From Pseudomonadota bacterium (GTDB lineage Bacteria > Myxococcota > Bradymonadia > UBA4248), in the NCBI GenBank assembly GCA_017613855.1, contig JAGACY010000256.1, forward strand, positions 1-11,274: 11,274 nt of DNA, written 5' to 3'. Under the pieces are notes generated by a model that saw nothing but the letters and a program-made list of their open reading frames with translations, ran no database searches and was not told the origin of the DNA. Shown here piece after piece: positions 1 through 7,389 of this stretch. Each line of letters begins with the position of its first letter. Position 1 is the first letter of the stretch. The position numbers were made by a program, and so were the translations under genes.

Positions 1-464
1 ATAATAAAATAGTTATAAGGATTGGCAGGCTCAGTTTGTGACAATTCAGATATCAATTGATCGTCAAAGGTTGGAAAATGCTGTTCGTAAGTGATGGTTC
101 CATTCGCTTCGGATGTCTCATGGATCCGCGCATCTAAACGCTCACGAATGATTTGACTGCCGCCATCGTTATATTCATACTGCAAGTTTTTGCATGATTC
201 CGTACCGTCAGACTGTGATTCTTTTTCATTGGATAATTCAGAGAGATCGCTGAAACCATCTGACGTTGCAGAATCTTTATTTTGAGAAGTTAAATAAAGA
301 TAGGTACAGAAGAGGGAGATGCCGATGAGAATTACCAATGCAATGAGTATGGTCTTTATATTCCAGAAACGCGTTTGTTTTGATTTCCAGACATCTTCCA
401 ACTTCTCCGGGTTGGAAGTAATAAAATCACTGAGCTCATGTTCATCTTTCTCATTTCTGGACAT
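1..464 (-). CDS. Single-pass membrane protein of unknown function, 3' end outside window
   Basis: The frame stays open from the ATG at 464-462 to the left edge, giving 154 residues with no stop. AAGGA lies seven bases before the ATG and supports this start. The first 36 residues are polar and charged (MSRNEKDEHELSDF...), with no signal peptide. Residues about 37-59 (IKTILIALVILIGISLF...) form one hydrophobic helix flanked by lysine and arginine on the N-terminal side, so the N-terminus should be cytoplasmic. What follows is Ser/Asp/Glu-rich and probably lies outside the inner membrane. I recognise no family. It starts directly after a terminator-like hairpin, leaving no obvious room for its own promoter, so it may depend on read-through from the lipoprotein gene upstream. 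The function could lie in the missing C-terminal part. Confidence 0.75.
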   Translation of the reverse strand, partial: MSRNEKDEHELSDFITSNPEKLEDVWKSKQTRFWNIKTILIALVILIGISLFCTYLYLTSQNKDSATSDGFSDLSELSNEKESQSDGTESCKNLQYEYNDGGSQIIRERLDARIHETSEANGTITYEQHFPTFDDQLISELSQTEPANPYNYFI

Positions 465-483
465 AGAAGTTCCTTAGGAGGCG

Positions 484-549
484 AAAAAGCCTGTGCGTAT
501 TTGCTTTTGGGCGCCCCGATGTGGTCGCCCAAAAGCAAATAGCACAGGC
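484..549 (-). terminator. Long hairpin plus T tract: terminator or attenuator
   Basis: Positions 489-513 pair with 526-549 in a 24-bp stem with one unpaired base (G497 on the plus strand). Two more pairs (515-516 with 523-524) follow across a mismatch. Read on the minus strand, the stem is followed at once by five T (484-488), the form of an intrinsic terminator. It lies after the stop of the upstream lipoprotein gene and only 20 nt before the ATG at 464. It can therefore end that transcript or attenuate entry into the membrane-protein gene. The stem is longer than most terminators, and its single bulged G is shared with other hairpins in the window, so it may also be a repeat element used as a terminator. 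Confidence 0.6.
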
Positions 550-550
550 A

Positions 551-577
551 TTGCGGCGTATCGGCAGATAGCCGCAA
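551..577 (+). repeat. Bulged-G hairpin, copy 2
   Basis: TTGCGGC (551-557) pairs with GCCGCAA (571-577). G558 is unpaired, then TATC (559-562) pairs with GATA (567-570) around a GGCA loop. It stands directly beside the long hairpin at 489-549 and shares its asymmetric core, C-G*-TAT opposite ATA-G. It is intergenic and encodes nothing I can see. Confidence 0.6.
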
Positions 578-583
578 AAGTGA

Positions 584-607
584 GCCGTATGCGCAAAGCG
601 CATAGGC
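584..607 (+). repeat. Bulged-G hairpin, copy 3
   Basis: GCC (584-586) pairs with GGC (605-607). G587 is unpaired, and TATGCGC (588-594) pairs with GCGCATA (598-604) around an AAA loop. This is the third hairpin in a row between the two genes and again has the lone G before TAT. It lies about 20 nt after the stop of the upstream gene in the direction of transcription. Confidence 0.6.
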
Positions 608-625
608 GAACGAACCTTTTATTTA

Positions 626-3600
626 TTATATTTCATTGAATCCATGGCCAAAGATTTCAAATTCATTTGTATCATCATTTTTACCTTCAGAGCCATGATC
701 TTCATTGTCATGCCATAGGATGGCGAATTTACCGTCTTCTGTGCAGCCAATGGCGGGCTGATTCTGGACCCCTGCCGTGTGTGAATCGGAGGTCGATACG
801 ACACGATGGGCCGTATAGGTTGATCCATCAATGTTATAATCTTTTAACACCCTGAAACGGATATCCCCATTATTTCTAGCCCTTGCTGTCCATGAGACAA
901 TCGCCCGATTGTTTTTATCGACGCATAAGACCGGTTCAACGGCATCTTCACCTGCATCTGAGATATGCAAATCGGCAACGAGTTTTTTACCATCCGGATT
1001 GTAACCGACGATTTTGACACGGAAAACGCCATTTTGGTCGGCATCATCCTCGTAAGCGATATAGAAAACGCCGTCAGCATTCATACCGATAGAAGGATTG
1101 CGCTGAGGACCAACGTTGGTTCCATTCACCGTAAATTTATTATAGCGGTCTGTACCATCGGCTTTGAAGCCCTTTGCCATGACCTGGAAATCCCCATCTG
1201 CACTGTCTGCAGCTTCCCATGTGACGACGAAACTGTGGTCATCGGCCATGGCAATACGGGGCCTATGGTTGACACCGGCGAGTTTGTCGACATTGCGGTC
1301 GGCAAAAGCTTGTTGACCATCGGCATTAAAGCCGCGGACGAAGATTTGAGGCGTGGCGGCGTTGTCGGATTCGTCTTCCCAGGCCACGACAAAGTGGCCG
1401 TCGGGAGCCATGGCAATCGATGGATTGCGCTGTTGTCCGGTATCTTTGGAATTGACAACCGCCGTTTTAAAGCGCTCTTTTCCGGTTTCATCGAAGCCAC
1501 GCATGTAGATTTGGTACATGCCATTGCCGTCTAAATCGTCTGCCCAAACGACGACGAAATTGCCATTTTTGTCCATCGCAACCGACGGCGTCATCTGGTC
1601 TCCGTCGGTGTTGACATTCACGGTGAACTGTTTGACTTTTTCACAGCCGCCTCCATAGAAAATGCGCGCCATGATGTCGTGGTGATTCTGGTCTTTTTTA
1701 TCACCCGCAGTTGCTTTGCCGTCTTTGTCGCTCGAATCGTCTTCCCAGACAGCGACCAAGGTTCCCGTCTGGCGGTGCATGGCGATGGCGGGATTCAACT
1801 GTTCACCTTTAGGATCGCTGTTGATATCGCGAACCGTAAAGCCAAGGTAGTCATTGGTACTGTATTTGTAGTCGATCGTTGAGGTAAAATCACATGAGAA
1901 CTTGAACTGGTGATCCGTATTGCTGACATCCGATGTGTAATAATTGTTCGACTGGCTCAACTCAGAACAATAGAATGCGGGTTTGCCGCCTGCAAATTCG
2001 CTGTCCTTGAGTACTGTAAAGGATTTGCCCTGTACCGTGTTGGTTTTGGGATCGAAGATGAGCTGGCGAAGCCAGCCATTGCCGGCATTGGCCACATGGG
2101 AGCATTTATCGTTACATTGAGCAGCATTCGCTTTGTCACAGGGGGCTTCAAACTGATAGTCGACGACCATTTCGGTGACGGTGTTGCCGTTAAAGGCCGT
2201 TTTTTGACGCCACTCGGTTTCGCCTTCGTGTCCGCTCACAGCCATAATGACATTGCTATGGCGTGCAACGAGCTCGTGGTAAAGGTCATATCCGCCGCAG
2301 CCGTGCGTGGCATTCGGCAGATAGGCATTTCCTGAATAGCCATGGTTGCCATAGACACTCGGGGATTGCCATGTACTCGGTTCGTGTGACAGGTAATTGT
2401 GCGTTTCGATGATGACGCGGTGATCCGGATATTTTTTGATGAGTTCATCTGCCCAGCATATCACGTCTTTGCGGGCACCAAATTCGAGTGCCAAAACGAG
2501 GAATTTTATATTGCCGACAGAGAAAGTCGTATACGAATTGCCATAATAAGGGGATTCGTGGAACCACTCTTTATCTTTATAGCGCTCCGTGTTCTTACCA
2601 AAATACTTCCCACTCTTGGAGCGCTCACGGGTAATGTTTGTATATGACCACCCGTAGTCATGGTTACCCGTCGAAATGGCGTAGGGTACCGTCGATTTGT
2701 CGAGATAATTCTTGTGGGCATAATCCGCAACTTCCCACTCGGCATCGTTGTTGCCTTCGGTAATATCCCCAAGATGAATGGCAGCGCGGATATTCTCTTT
2801 CTTTTCGTTATCCTTAATCCACTTCATCTGCCTTGTATAAATATTATTCTCGCCCTTTTCGACTCGGGAATAATTCTGCGTATCGGGGATGAGGATAATG
2901 GAGAAAGGCTCACAATCATTGCCGCATGTATATTCGCAGGATTTTTTCTCGCTATTGCAGGATTTCCCGGTTTCACAAGCGACTGGCTCAGCCCACTTAA
3001 AACAGCCGTTCGCATCGACTTTGCATTCGGCAATGCCATTGCCATCGCATTTCTTCTCGCCCTCTGCGCATTCGCTCTTGCATCCTTCGATACATGTAAA
3101 GGTTGCCTCATCGCAGAATTGTTTATCGCCGCAGGTATCTTTGACACTCCATACGGCGCAGCCATTCTCATTAAGCGCGCAAGTCTCCACGCCGGTATCT
3201 GAACACCTGGCTTCTGCCTCGCAGGCGTTCTTGCATTCGACACAGGCATGCTGTGTTTCGTCGCAGACCGTATCGGGTTTACATGGTTCGATGGAATGAA
3301 CGGCACATCCCTTTTCGTCGGAGGTGCAATGGTCGATGCCTTCAGTCGTGCATTGGAATTCTTTCGTACAAATGTCCGGACAATCGGGGACACACTTTAA
3401 ACTTTCCAAATTGCAAACCGTCCCTTCGGGGCATTGTCCGGCCACTTCCCATGTGGCACATCCAGCATCATCCGTCACACATTTGAGCAATCCTTCCTCG
3501 TTGCATTTGTCATTCGGTGCACCATCGCAGATTTCAGCACAGCCATCTGCGCATTGATGCGTCGAATCGTCGCAGTGCATTCCCGATTCACATTTTTCAT

Positions 3601-3808
3601 CGACAGTCCAGGCGAGACATCCGTTTTCGAGCTTTTGACAAAGCAGGATAAGATCGAGATCGCATTGAATACTGCCGTCTTTGCAAGCGTCTGTGCAATT
3701 CTTGGGAGGTGCGGGAACATCGTTTTGGTTGGCGTCGCTTTCACATCCCATGCAAATGCATGTGACGGTTATTGCCAGGGCAAACAGCGGGTTGGAAAAG
3801 AATTTCAT
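626..3808 (-). CDS. Cys-rich lipoprotein: metallophosphoesterase plus seven-bladed propeller (paralogue A)
   Basis: The product has 1060 residues. AGGAG lies five to six bases before the ATG. Residues 1-22 form a lipoprotein signal ending in M-G-C22, although the -3 residue is Cys, not the usual Leu. Residues 38-299 contain 42 cysteines as five regular eight-Cys modules of about 50 residues. Residues 303-600 form a calcineurin-like metallophosphoesterase: PDTQ (D309), HLGD (D348), GNHD (381-384), ETH (H470) and SGHEG (H527). Residues 655-1060 contain seven repeats of the type NPSIAM...G.FVVAWEDD, starting at P673, P741, P796, P850, P905, P959 and P1018, about 54 residues apart, which fits a seven-bladed propeller. 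It is probably surface-exposed and disulfide-stabilised. The domain predicts phosphoester hydrolysis, but the substrate cannot be inferred and the M1 metal site looks depleted. It lies 145 nt downstream of its paralogue and may share its transcript. The propeller could be a binding or spacer domain. Confidence 0.9.
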   Translation of the reverse strand: MKFFSNPLFALAITVTCICMGCESDANQNDVPAPPKNCTDACKDGSIQCDLDLILLCQKLENGCLAWTVDEKCESGMHCDDSTHQCADGCAEICDGAPNDKCNEEGLLKCVTDDAGCATWEVAGQCPEGTVCNLESLKCVPDCPDICTKEFQCTTEGIDHCTSDEKGCAVHSIEPCKPDTVCDETQHACVECKNACEAEARCSDTGVETCALNENGCAVWSVKDTCGDKQFCDEATFTCIEGCKSECAEGEKKCDGNGIAECKVDANGCFKWAEPVACETGKSCNSEKKSCEYTCGNDCEPFSIILIPDTQNYSRVEKGENNIYTRQMKWIKDNEKKENIRAAIHLGDITEGNNDAEWEVADYAHKNYLDKSTVPYAISTGNHDYGWSYTNITRERSKSGKYFGKNTERYKDKEWFHESPYYGNSYTTFSVGNIKFLVLALEFGARKDVICWADELIKKYPDHRVIIETHNYLSHEPSTWQSPSVYGNHGYSGNAYLPNATHGCGGYDLYHELVARHSNVIMAVSGHEGETEWRQKTAFNGNTVTEMVVDYQFEAPCDKANAAQCNDKCSHVANAGNGWLRQLIFDPKTNTVQGKSFTVLKDSEFAGGKPAFYCSELSQSNNYYTSDVSNTDHQFKFSCDFTSTIDYKYSTNDYLGFTVRDINSDPKGEQLNPAIAMHRQTGTLVAVWEDDSSDKDGKATAGDKKDQNHHDIMARIFYGGGCEKVKQFTVNVNTDGDQMTPSVAMDKNGNFVVVWADDLDGNGMYQIYMRGFDETGKERFKTAVVNSKDTGQQRNPSIAMAPDGHFVVAWEDESDNAATPQIFVRGFNADGQQAFADRNVDKLAGVNHRPRIAMADDHSFVVTWEAADSADGDFQVMAKGFKADGTDRYNKFTVNGTNVGPQRNPSIGMNADGVFYIAYEDDADQNGVFRVKIVGYNPDGKKLVADLHISDAGEDAVEPVLCVDKNNRAIVSWTARARNNGDIRFRVLKDYNIDGSTYTAHRVVSTSDSHTAGVQNQPAIGCTEDGKFAILWHDNEDHGSEGKNDDTNEFEIFGHGFNEI

Positions 3809-3867
3809 GATATCTCCTGATTAAAGGCGCGCGTGATACTCTGCTAAATGTATTGATTGTTTTTGTG

Positions 3868-3904
3868 CGGCGGCTATTTCGCTTTCGCTCAATACGCCAC
3901 GCCG
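3868..3904 (-). repeat. Bulged-G hairpin, copy 4 (imperfect)
   Basis: On the minus strand GGC pairs with GCC (3872-3874 with 3896-3898), an extra G (C3895 on plus) is unpaired, and TATT pairs with AATA (3891-3894 with 3875-3878). The top has mismatches and a small GC/GC pair. An outer stem (3868-3872 with 3900-3904) is possible if two bases bulge. This is the weakest member of the set but keeps the same C-G*-TAT opposite ATA-G core. It abuts the next copy, in the gap between the two lipoprotein genes. Confidence 0.4.
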
Positions 3905-3930
3905 TGCGCGGCTATTTCATACGCCGCGCA
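3905..3930 (-). repeat. Bulged-G hairpin, copy 5
   Basis: TGCGCGGC (3905-3912) pairs with GCCGCGCA (3923-3930) and TAT (3913-3915) pairs with ATA (3919-3921) around a three-base loop. C3922, a G on the minus strand, is the only unpaired stem base. It lies about 24 nt after the stop of the upstream paralogue but has no T tract behind it in that direction, so a simple terminator role is not supported. A 22-nt stretch is identical, inverted, to the copy at 9902-9927. Confidence 0.65.
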
Positions 3931-3953
3931 AATTGTTTTGAGATAAAGCTCTC

Positions 3954-6900
3954 TTACATGCCATTAAAACCGTGGCCATAGATTTCATAGTAGCCATTCT
4001 GATCCAAATCATCGTGCCAAAGGACGGCATATTTACCGCCCTCGGTGCATGCAACTGCCGGTTGGTCCTGATAGCCGTCCTGGATAGAACTGGCATTGTA
4101 TGTTTTGGCTGCAAGGGTTTTATTCTTATAGACACGGCGTCGGACATCGCCTTTGTTGAGTGCTTTGGCTGTCCATGAATAGATGACATTGCTGTTTTTA
4201 TCGACGCAAAGGGCAGGCTGAACCGCATTTTCACCGGCATCCGAGATGTGCATATCCGCAACGAGCTCAGAACCGTTTGCCTGATAACCGCGAGCTTTGA
4301 TGCGGTAAACGCCATTCTTGTCGGCATCGTCTTCGTAGGCAATAAAGAAAACACCTGCTTCATTCATGCTGATCGAGGGATTAAGCTGCTGTCCTTCGGC
4401 AACACTGTTGACCGTAAATTTATTGATTCTGTCGGTACCATCGGCATTGAAGCCTTTTGCGTGAACCTGGAACCAGTCATTCATGTCGCTGTCGTCTTCC
4501 CATGTCACGACAAATGTACCATCATCTGCCATGCCCACGCTGGGTTTGCGTCGTACACCCTCGAGATTGTCGACATTCCTGTCTGCGAAAGACTGATTGC
4601 CGTTGGCATCAAAGCCGCGAATGTAGATTTGCGGTGTTTTGGCACCGTTGGATTCATCCTCCCAGGCGACGACAAAGCGGCCGTCGGGTGCCATGGCAAT
4701 CGAGGGATTGCGCTGCTGTCCGTCGCCTTTCGAATTGACGATGGTGGTCTTAATGCGCTCATTGCCGTTTTCATCAAAGCCGCGCATAAAGATTTCGTAA
4801 GCACCGTTGCCGTCTTTATCATCTGCCCAAACGACGACGAAATTGCCATTCTTATCCATGGCAACTGCCGGTGTCATCTGATCGCCTGCGGTATCGGCAT
4901 TTACTGTGAACTGCTTGACTTTTTCGCATCCGCCACCGTAGAAAATGCGTCCCATAATATCGTGGTTGTTCTTGTCCTTTTTGGCACCGGTAGTGCCTTT
5001 GCCATCGCCGCCGGTCGAATCGTCTTCCCAGACGGTTGCCATCATACCTGTTGTGCGGTGCATGGCAATGGCAGGATAGAGCTGATCTCCGTCGCCATTG
5101 CTGTTGATTGTGCGGATGGCAAACCCCAGATGGTTATTGTTATTGTATTTATAATCAATGGGTGAGCTGAAATCACACGAGAATGAGAACTGATGATCCG
5201 AGTGTTTGGGATCCTTGTTGTACCATTTGCGGTCACCGCTATTGAGCGATGAACAATAGAATTGTTTGGTATTGCCTGCGAAACTCTTGTCTCCGAGAAC
5301 GGTAAAGGTTTTGGCGGTTACCTTGTTGGTCTTGGGATCAAAAATGAGTTGACGAAGCCAGCCGTTGCCTGCGTTTGCAACATGTTTGCAGTGATCCGTG
5401 CATTGAGAGGGTTTGGATTTGCTGCAGGGAGCATCGAACTGGTAATCCACGAGCATTTCTGTGACGATATTCTTGTTAAATGCCGTTTTCTGTCGCCATT
5501 CGGTATCGCCGACGTGACCTCCGACGGCCATAAATACATTGCTGTGGCGTGCAACGAGTTCATTGTAAAGCTCACCACCAGATGCGCCGCTGGTTGCATC
5601 CGGCAGATAAGCACTGCCCGAATAGGCAGAGTCATCGGTACTCGAATTGTGTGTTAAATAATTGTGGGTTTCGACAATGACATGGTGATCGGGATATTTT
5701 TTCAGGAGCTCATCGGCCCAGCAAATGACATCTTTACGGGCAGAAAACTCGAGTGCCAGAACGAGGAATTTTATATTGCCTACTGCAAAAGTAATATATG
5801 AATTCCCGACAAAAGGCGATGCATGGTACCAGTCTTTTCCTTTAAAACGGTTTTCGCCAAAGTATTTGCCGATCTGTGTACGACCCCGGCCATAACCGCC
5901 GCTGCCTTTGTAATCGTGGTTGCCTGTCGATATCGAATAGGGGACTGTCGATTTATCGATGAAATTTTTGTGAGCATAATCGGCGACTTCCCATTGTGCA
6001 GTCGTGTTGTTATCGGTGATATCACCAAGATGAATGGCAGCGCGGATATTCTCTTTCTTTTCATTATCCTTGATCCATTTCATCTGTTTTGAATAGGTGT
6101 TGCTGTCACCTTTTGTCGTTCTGGCATAATTCTGGGTGTCGGGAATTAATATAATAGAAAAAGGCTCACAATCATTTCCGCATGTATATTCGCAATCATT
6201 TCCGGCACTGTTGCAGGTTTTTCCTGTGCCGCAGGATTGTGCATTTGACCATGAAAGACAACCGCCTGCACTTTTGGTACATGTTAAAATACTATTATCT
6301 TCGCATTTCTTTGCACCTTCGGAGGTACATGTATTATTACATTGACAGGTTTTGGTACCATCATCGCACGTTTCTCCGTCGGGACATGTGACGGCTCTTT
6401 CCCATTCCAAACAGCCATCCCCGTTGGTATCTTTGCATTCTGCAATACCATTGCCATCGCATTTTTTATCACCTGCGGTGCATGCATTTTTACAGCCGTC
6501 GATACATTTAAACTCAGTGCTGTCACAGGATTGGCTATCACCGCAGGGCTCTGTCAGGTTCCAAACGGCACATCCGTGGGCATCGGATGTGCAGCTTTCG
6601 ACACCTTTTTCTGTACAACGATTGAGAGCATCCTGTTTGCATGTTTCAGAACATTCAACGCAGGACAGTGTGGCTTCATCGCAATGGGTGCCGGCTTCAC
6701 AGGATTCGACGGTATGGATGGCACAGCCATTTTCATCGGACTCACAGTTATCGATGCCTTCATCTGTGCATCTGGTCAGAGCGTTGGGATCGCATTTGTC
6801 CGCACAGCCTTCGAGACAGGTGAGTGTCCCCGGATCACAGTAAGTACCATCCCCGCAAGGGGTGATGGTCTCCCATATCGCACATCCGGCAGAATCGGTT

Positions 6901-7274
6901 TTGCATTCTGCAATGCCAGCCGCCGTGCACTTTTTCTCTGGCTGGCCATCGCATACTTCGAGACAGCCATCTTCACATGCATTGGTCGATTCATCACAAT
7001 GTGTGCCGGATGGACACTGGGATTTGACGACCCATTCGGGGCAGCCGTTTTTATCTTTTTGGCAAATCATGACATCCGCATTGCCGCATCGGAGACTGTC
7101 AATTTCGCATGCTTCGAGGCAGTCGCGATGATCTTCATCGGGATTTGGGCATGTACCTTCTGCCAGGCAGGGCTCATCGAGTACAGTATTACTGATAACC
7201 TCACTTTCACACCCGGCAAATGTACAGGACAGCAAAGCCGCAAATATGGATATTTTTTTATGCATTCTTTTCAT
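3954..7274 (-). CDS. Cys-rich lipoprotein: metallophosphoesterase plus seven-bladed propeller (paralogue B)
   Basis: The product has 1106 residues from the ATG at 7274. The frame opens further upstream to 7343, but that start would overlap the promoter, whereas GGAG sits seven bases before 7274 and the signal peptide begins there. Residues 1-22 are a lipoprotein signal ending in FAG-C22. Residues 52-369 hold 50 cysteines as six eight-Cys modules, one more than in paralogue A. The phosphoesterase spans about 373-660: PDTQ (D379), HLGD (D418), GNHD (451-454), ETH (H537), GGHVG (H587). Seven propeller repeats start at P734, P802, P857, P911, P966, P1020 and P1072. The phosphoesterase and early propeller are nearly identical to paralogue A, while the Cys modules differ more. 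It is predicted to be anchored in the outer membrane and exposed. A hydrolytic activity is implied by the family, not shown. It has the clearest promoter in the window and may be the first gene of a unit with paralogue A. Confidence 0.9.
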   Translation of the reverse strand: MKRMHKKISIFAALLSCTFAGCESEVISNTVLDEPCLAEGTCPNPDEDHRDCLEACEIDSLRCGNADVMICQKDKNGCPEWVVKSQCPSGTHCDESTNACEDGCLEVCDGQPEKKCTAAGIAECKTDSAGCAIWETITPCGDGTYCDPGTLTCLEGCADKCDPNALTRCTDEGIDNCESDENGCAIHTVESCEAGTHCDEATLSCVECSETCKQDALNRCTEKGVESCTSDAHGCAVWNLTEPCGDSQSCDSTEFKCIDGCKNACTAGDKKCDGNGIAECKDTNGDGCLEWERAVTCPDGETCDDGTKTCQCNNTCTSEGAKKCEDNSILTCTKSAGGCLSWSNAQSCGTGKTCNSAGNDCEYTCGNDCEPFSIILIPDTQNYARTTKGDSNTYSKQMKWIKDNEKKENIRAAIHLGDITDNNTTAQWEVADYAHKNFIDKSTVPYSISTGNHDYKGSGGYGRGRTQIGKYFGENRFKGKDWYHASPFVGNSYITFAVGNIKFLVLALEFSARKDVICWADELLKKYPDHHVIVETHNYLTHNSSTDDSAYSGSAYLPDATSGASGGELYNELVARHSNVFMAVGGHVGDTEWRQKTAFNKNIVTEMLVDYQFDAPCSKSKPSQCTDHCKHVANAGNGWLRQLIFDPKTNKVTAKTFTVLGDKSFAGNTKQFYCSSLNSGDRKWYNKDPKHSDHQFSFSCDFSSPIDYKYNNNNHLGFAIRTINSNGDGDQLYPAIAMHRTTGMMATVWEDDSTGGDGKGTTGAKKDKNNHDIMGRIFYGGGCEKVKQFTVNADTAGDQMTPAVAMDKNGNFVVVWADDKDGNGAYEIFMRGFDENGNERIKTTIVNSKGDGQQRNPSIAMAPDGRFVVAWEDESNGAKTPQIYIRGFDANGNQSFADRNVDNLEGVRRKPSVGMADDGTFVVTWEDDSDMNDWFQVHAKGFNADGTDRINKFTVNSVAEGQQLNPSISMNEAGVFFIAYEDDADKNGVYRIKARGYQANGSELVADMHISDAGENAVQPALCVDKNSNVIYSWTAKALNKGDVRRRVYKNKTLAAKTYNASSIQDGYQDQPAVACTEGGKYAVLWHDDLDQNGYYEIYGHGFNGM

Positions 7275-7281
7275 TTCAGAA

Positions 7282-7285
7282 CTCC
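7282..7285 (-). promoter_or_regulatory. Ribosome binding site that fixes the start at 7274
   Basis: GGAG on the minus strand lies seven bases before the ATG at 7274-7272. The next ATG, three codons on (7265), and the farther upstream ATG (7343) have no comparable site. This placement also puts positive residues (MKRMHKK) directly before the hydrophobic signal-peptide core. Confidence 0.7.
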
Positions 7286-7334
7286 ATTGCATATATCTAA
7301 AACACAGACAAGAAGTGCACTCACAAAGCAATTG

Positions 7335-7362
7335 AGTATACATGAAATGATGTATATATCAA
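7335..7362 (-). promoter_or_regulatory. Sigma70-like promoter for paralogue B
   Basis: On the minus strand TTGATA (7362-7357) and TATACT (7340-7335) are separated by 16 nt. Each hexamer matches the consensus at five of six bases. Transcription would start near 7328, leaving a leader of roughly 54 nt to the ATG at 7274. Confidence 0.6.
7337..7356. promoter_or_regulatory. Palindrome over promoter spacer and -10: candidate operator
   Basis: TATACAT (7337-7343) and ATGTATA (7350-7356) form a perfect 7-bp inverted repeat with a six-base centre. It covers the whole spacer and four bases of the -10 hexamer of the promoter described above. A dimeric repressor bound here would block RNA polymerase. 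No regulator gene is visible in the window. The site is AT-rich, so chance symmetry is possible. Confidence 0.4.
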
Positions 7363-7389
7363 TGCGATGTTTGCATTAAGCCATTGTAA

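Noticed and set aside
489..607. Integron attC sites
   Set aside because: The hairpins have an extrahelical base as attC sites do, but I see no RYYYAAC/GTTRRRY core pair, no cassette structure and no integrase.
3931..3953. Intrinsic terminator of paralogue B
   Set aside because: Only a 4-bp GAGA/TCTC stem is possible, and it is followed by A residues, not T, in the transcribed direction.
4248..5165. 305-codon open frame on the plus strand
   Set aside because: It lies fully antisense to the propeller of paralogue B and follows its repeat pattern. It has no recognisable domain and similar antisense frames occur opposite paralogue A.
6168..6205. 12-bp direct repeat (CAATCATTTCCG) in paralogue B
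   Set aside because: It encodes a doubled GNDCE at the end of the last Cys module, a small in-frame copy with no sign of wider meaning.
7275..7343. 23-residue N-terminal extension of paralogue B
   Set aside because: It would start inside the promoter, lacks a ribosome binding site, and would bury the lipoprotein signal.
6342..7379. 345-codon open frame on the plus strand
   Set aside because: It is antisense to the Cys modules and signal region of paralogue B and runs through its promoter. It looks like a by-product of the codon pattern of a Cys-rich repeat.
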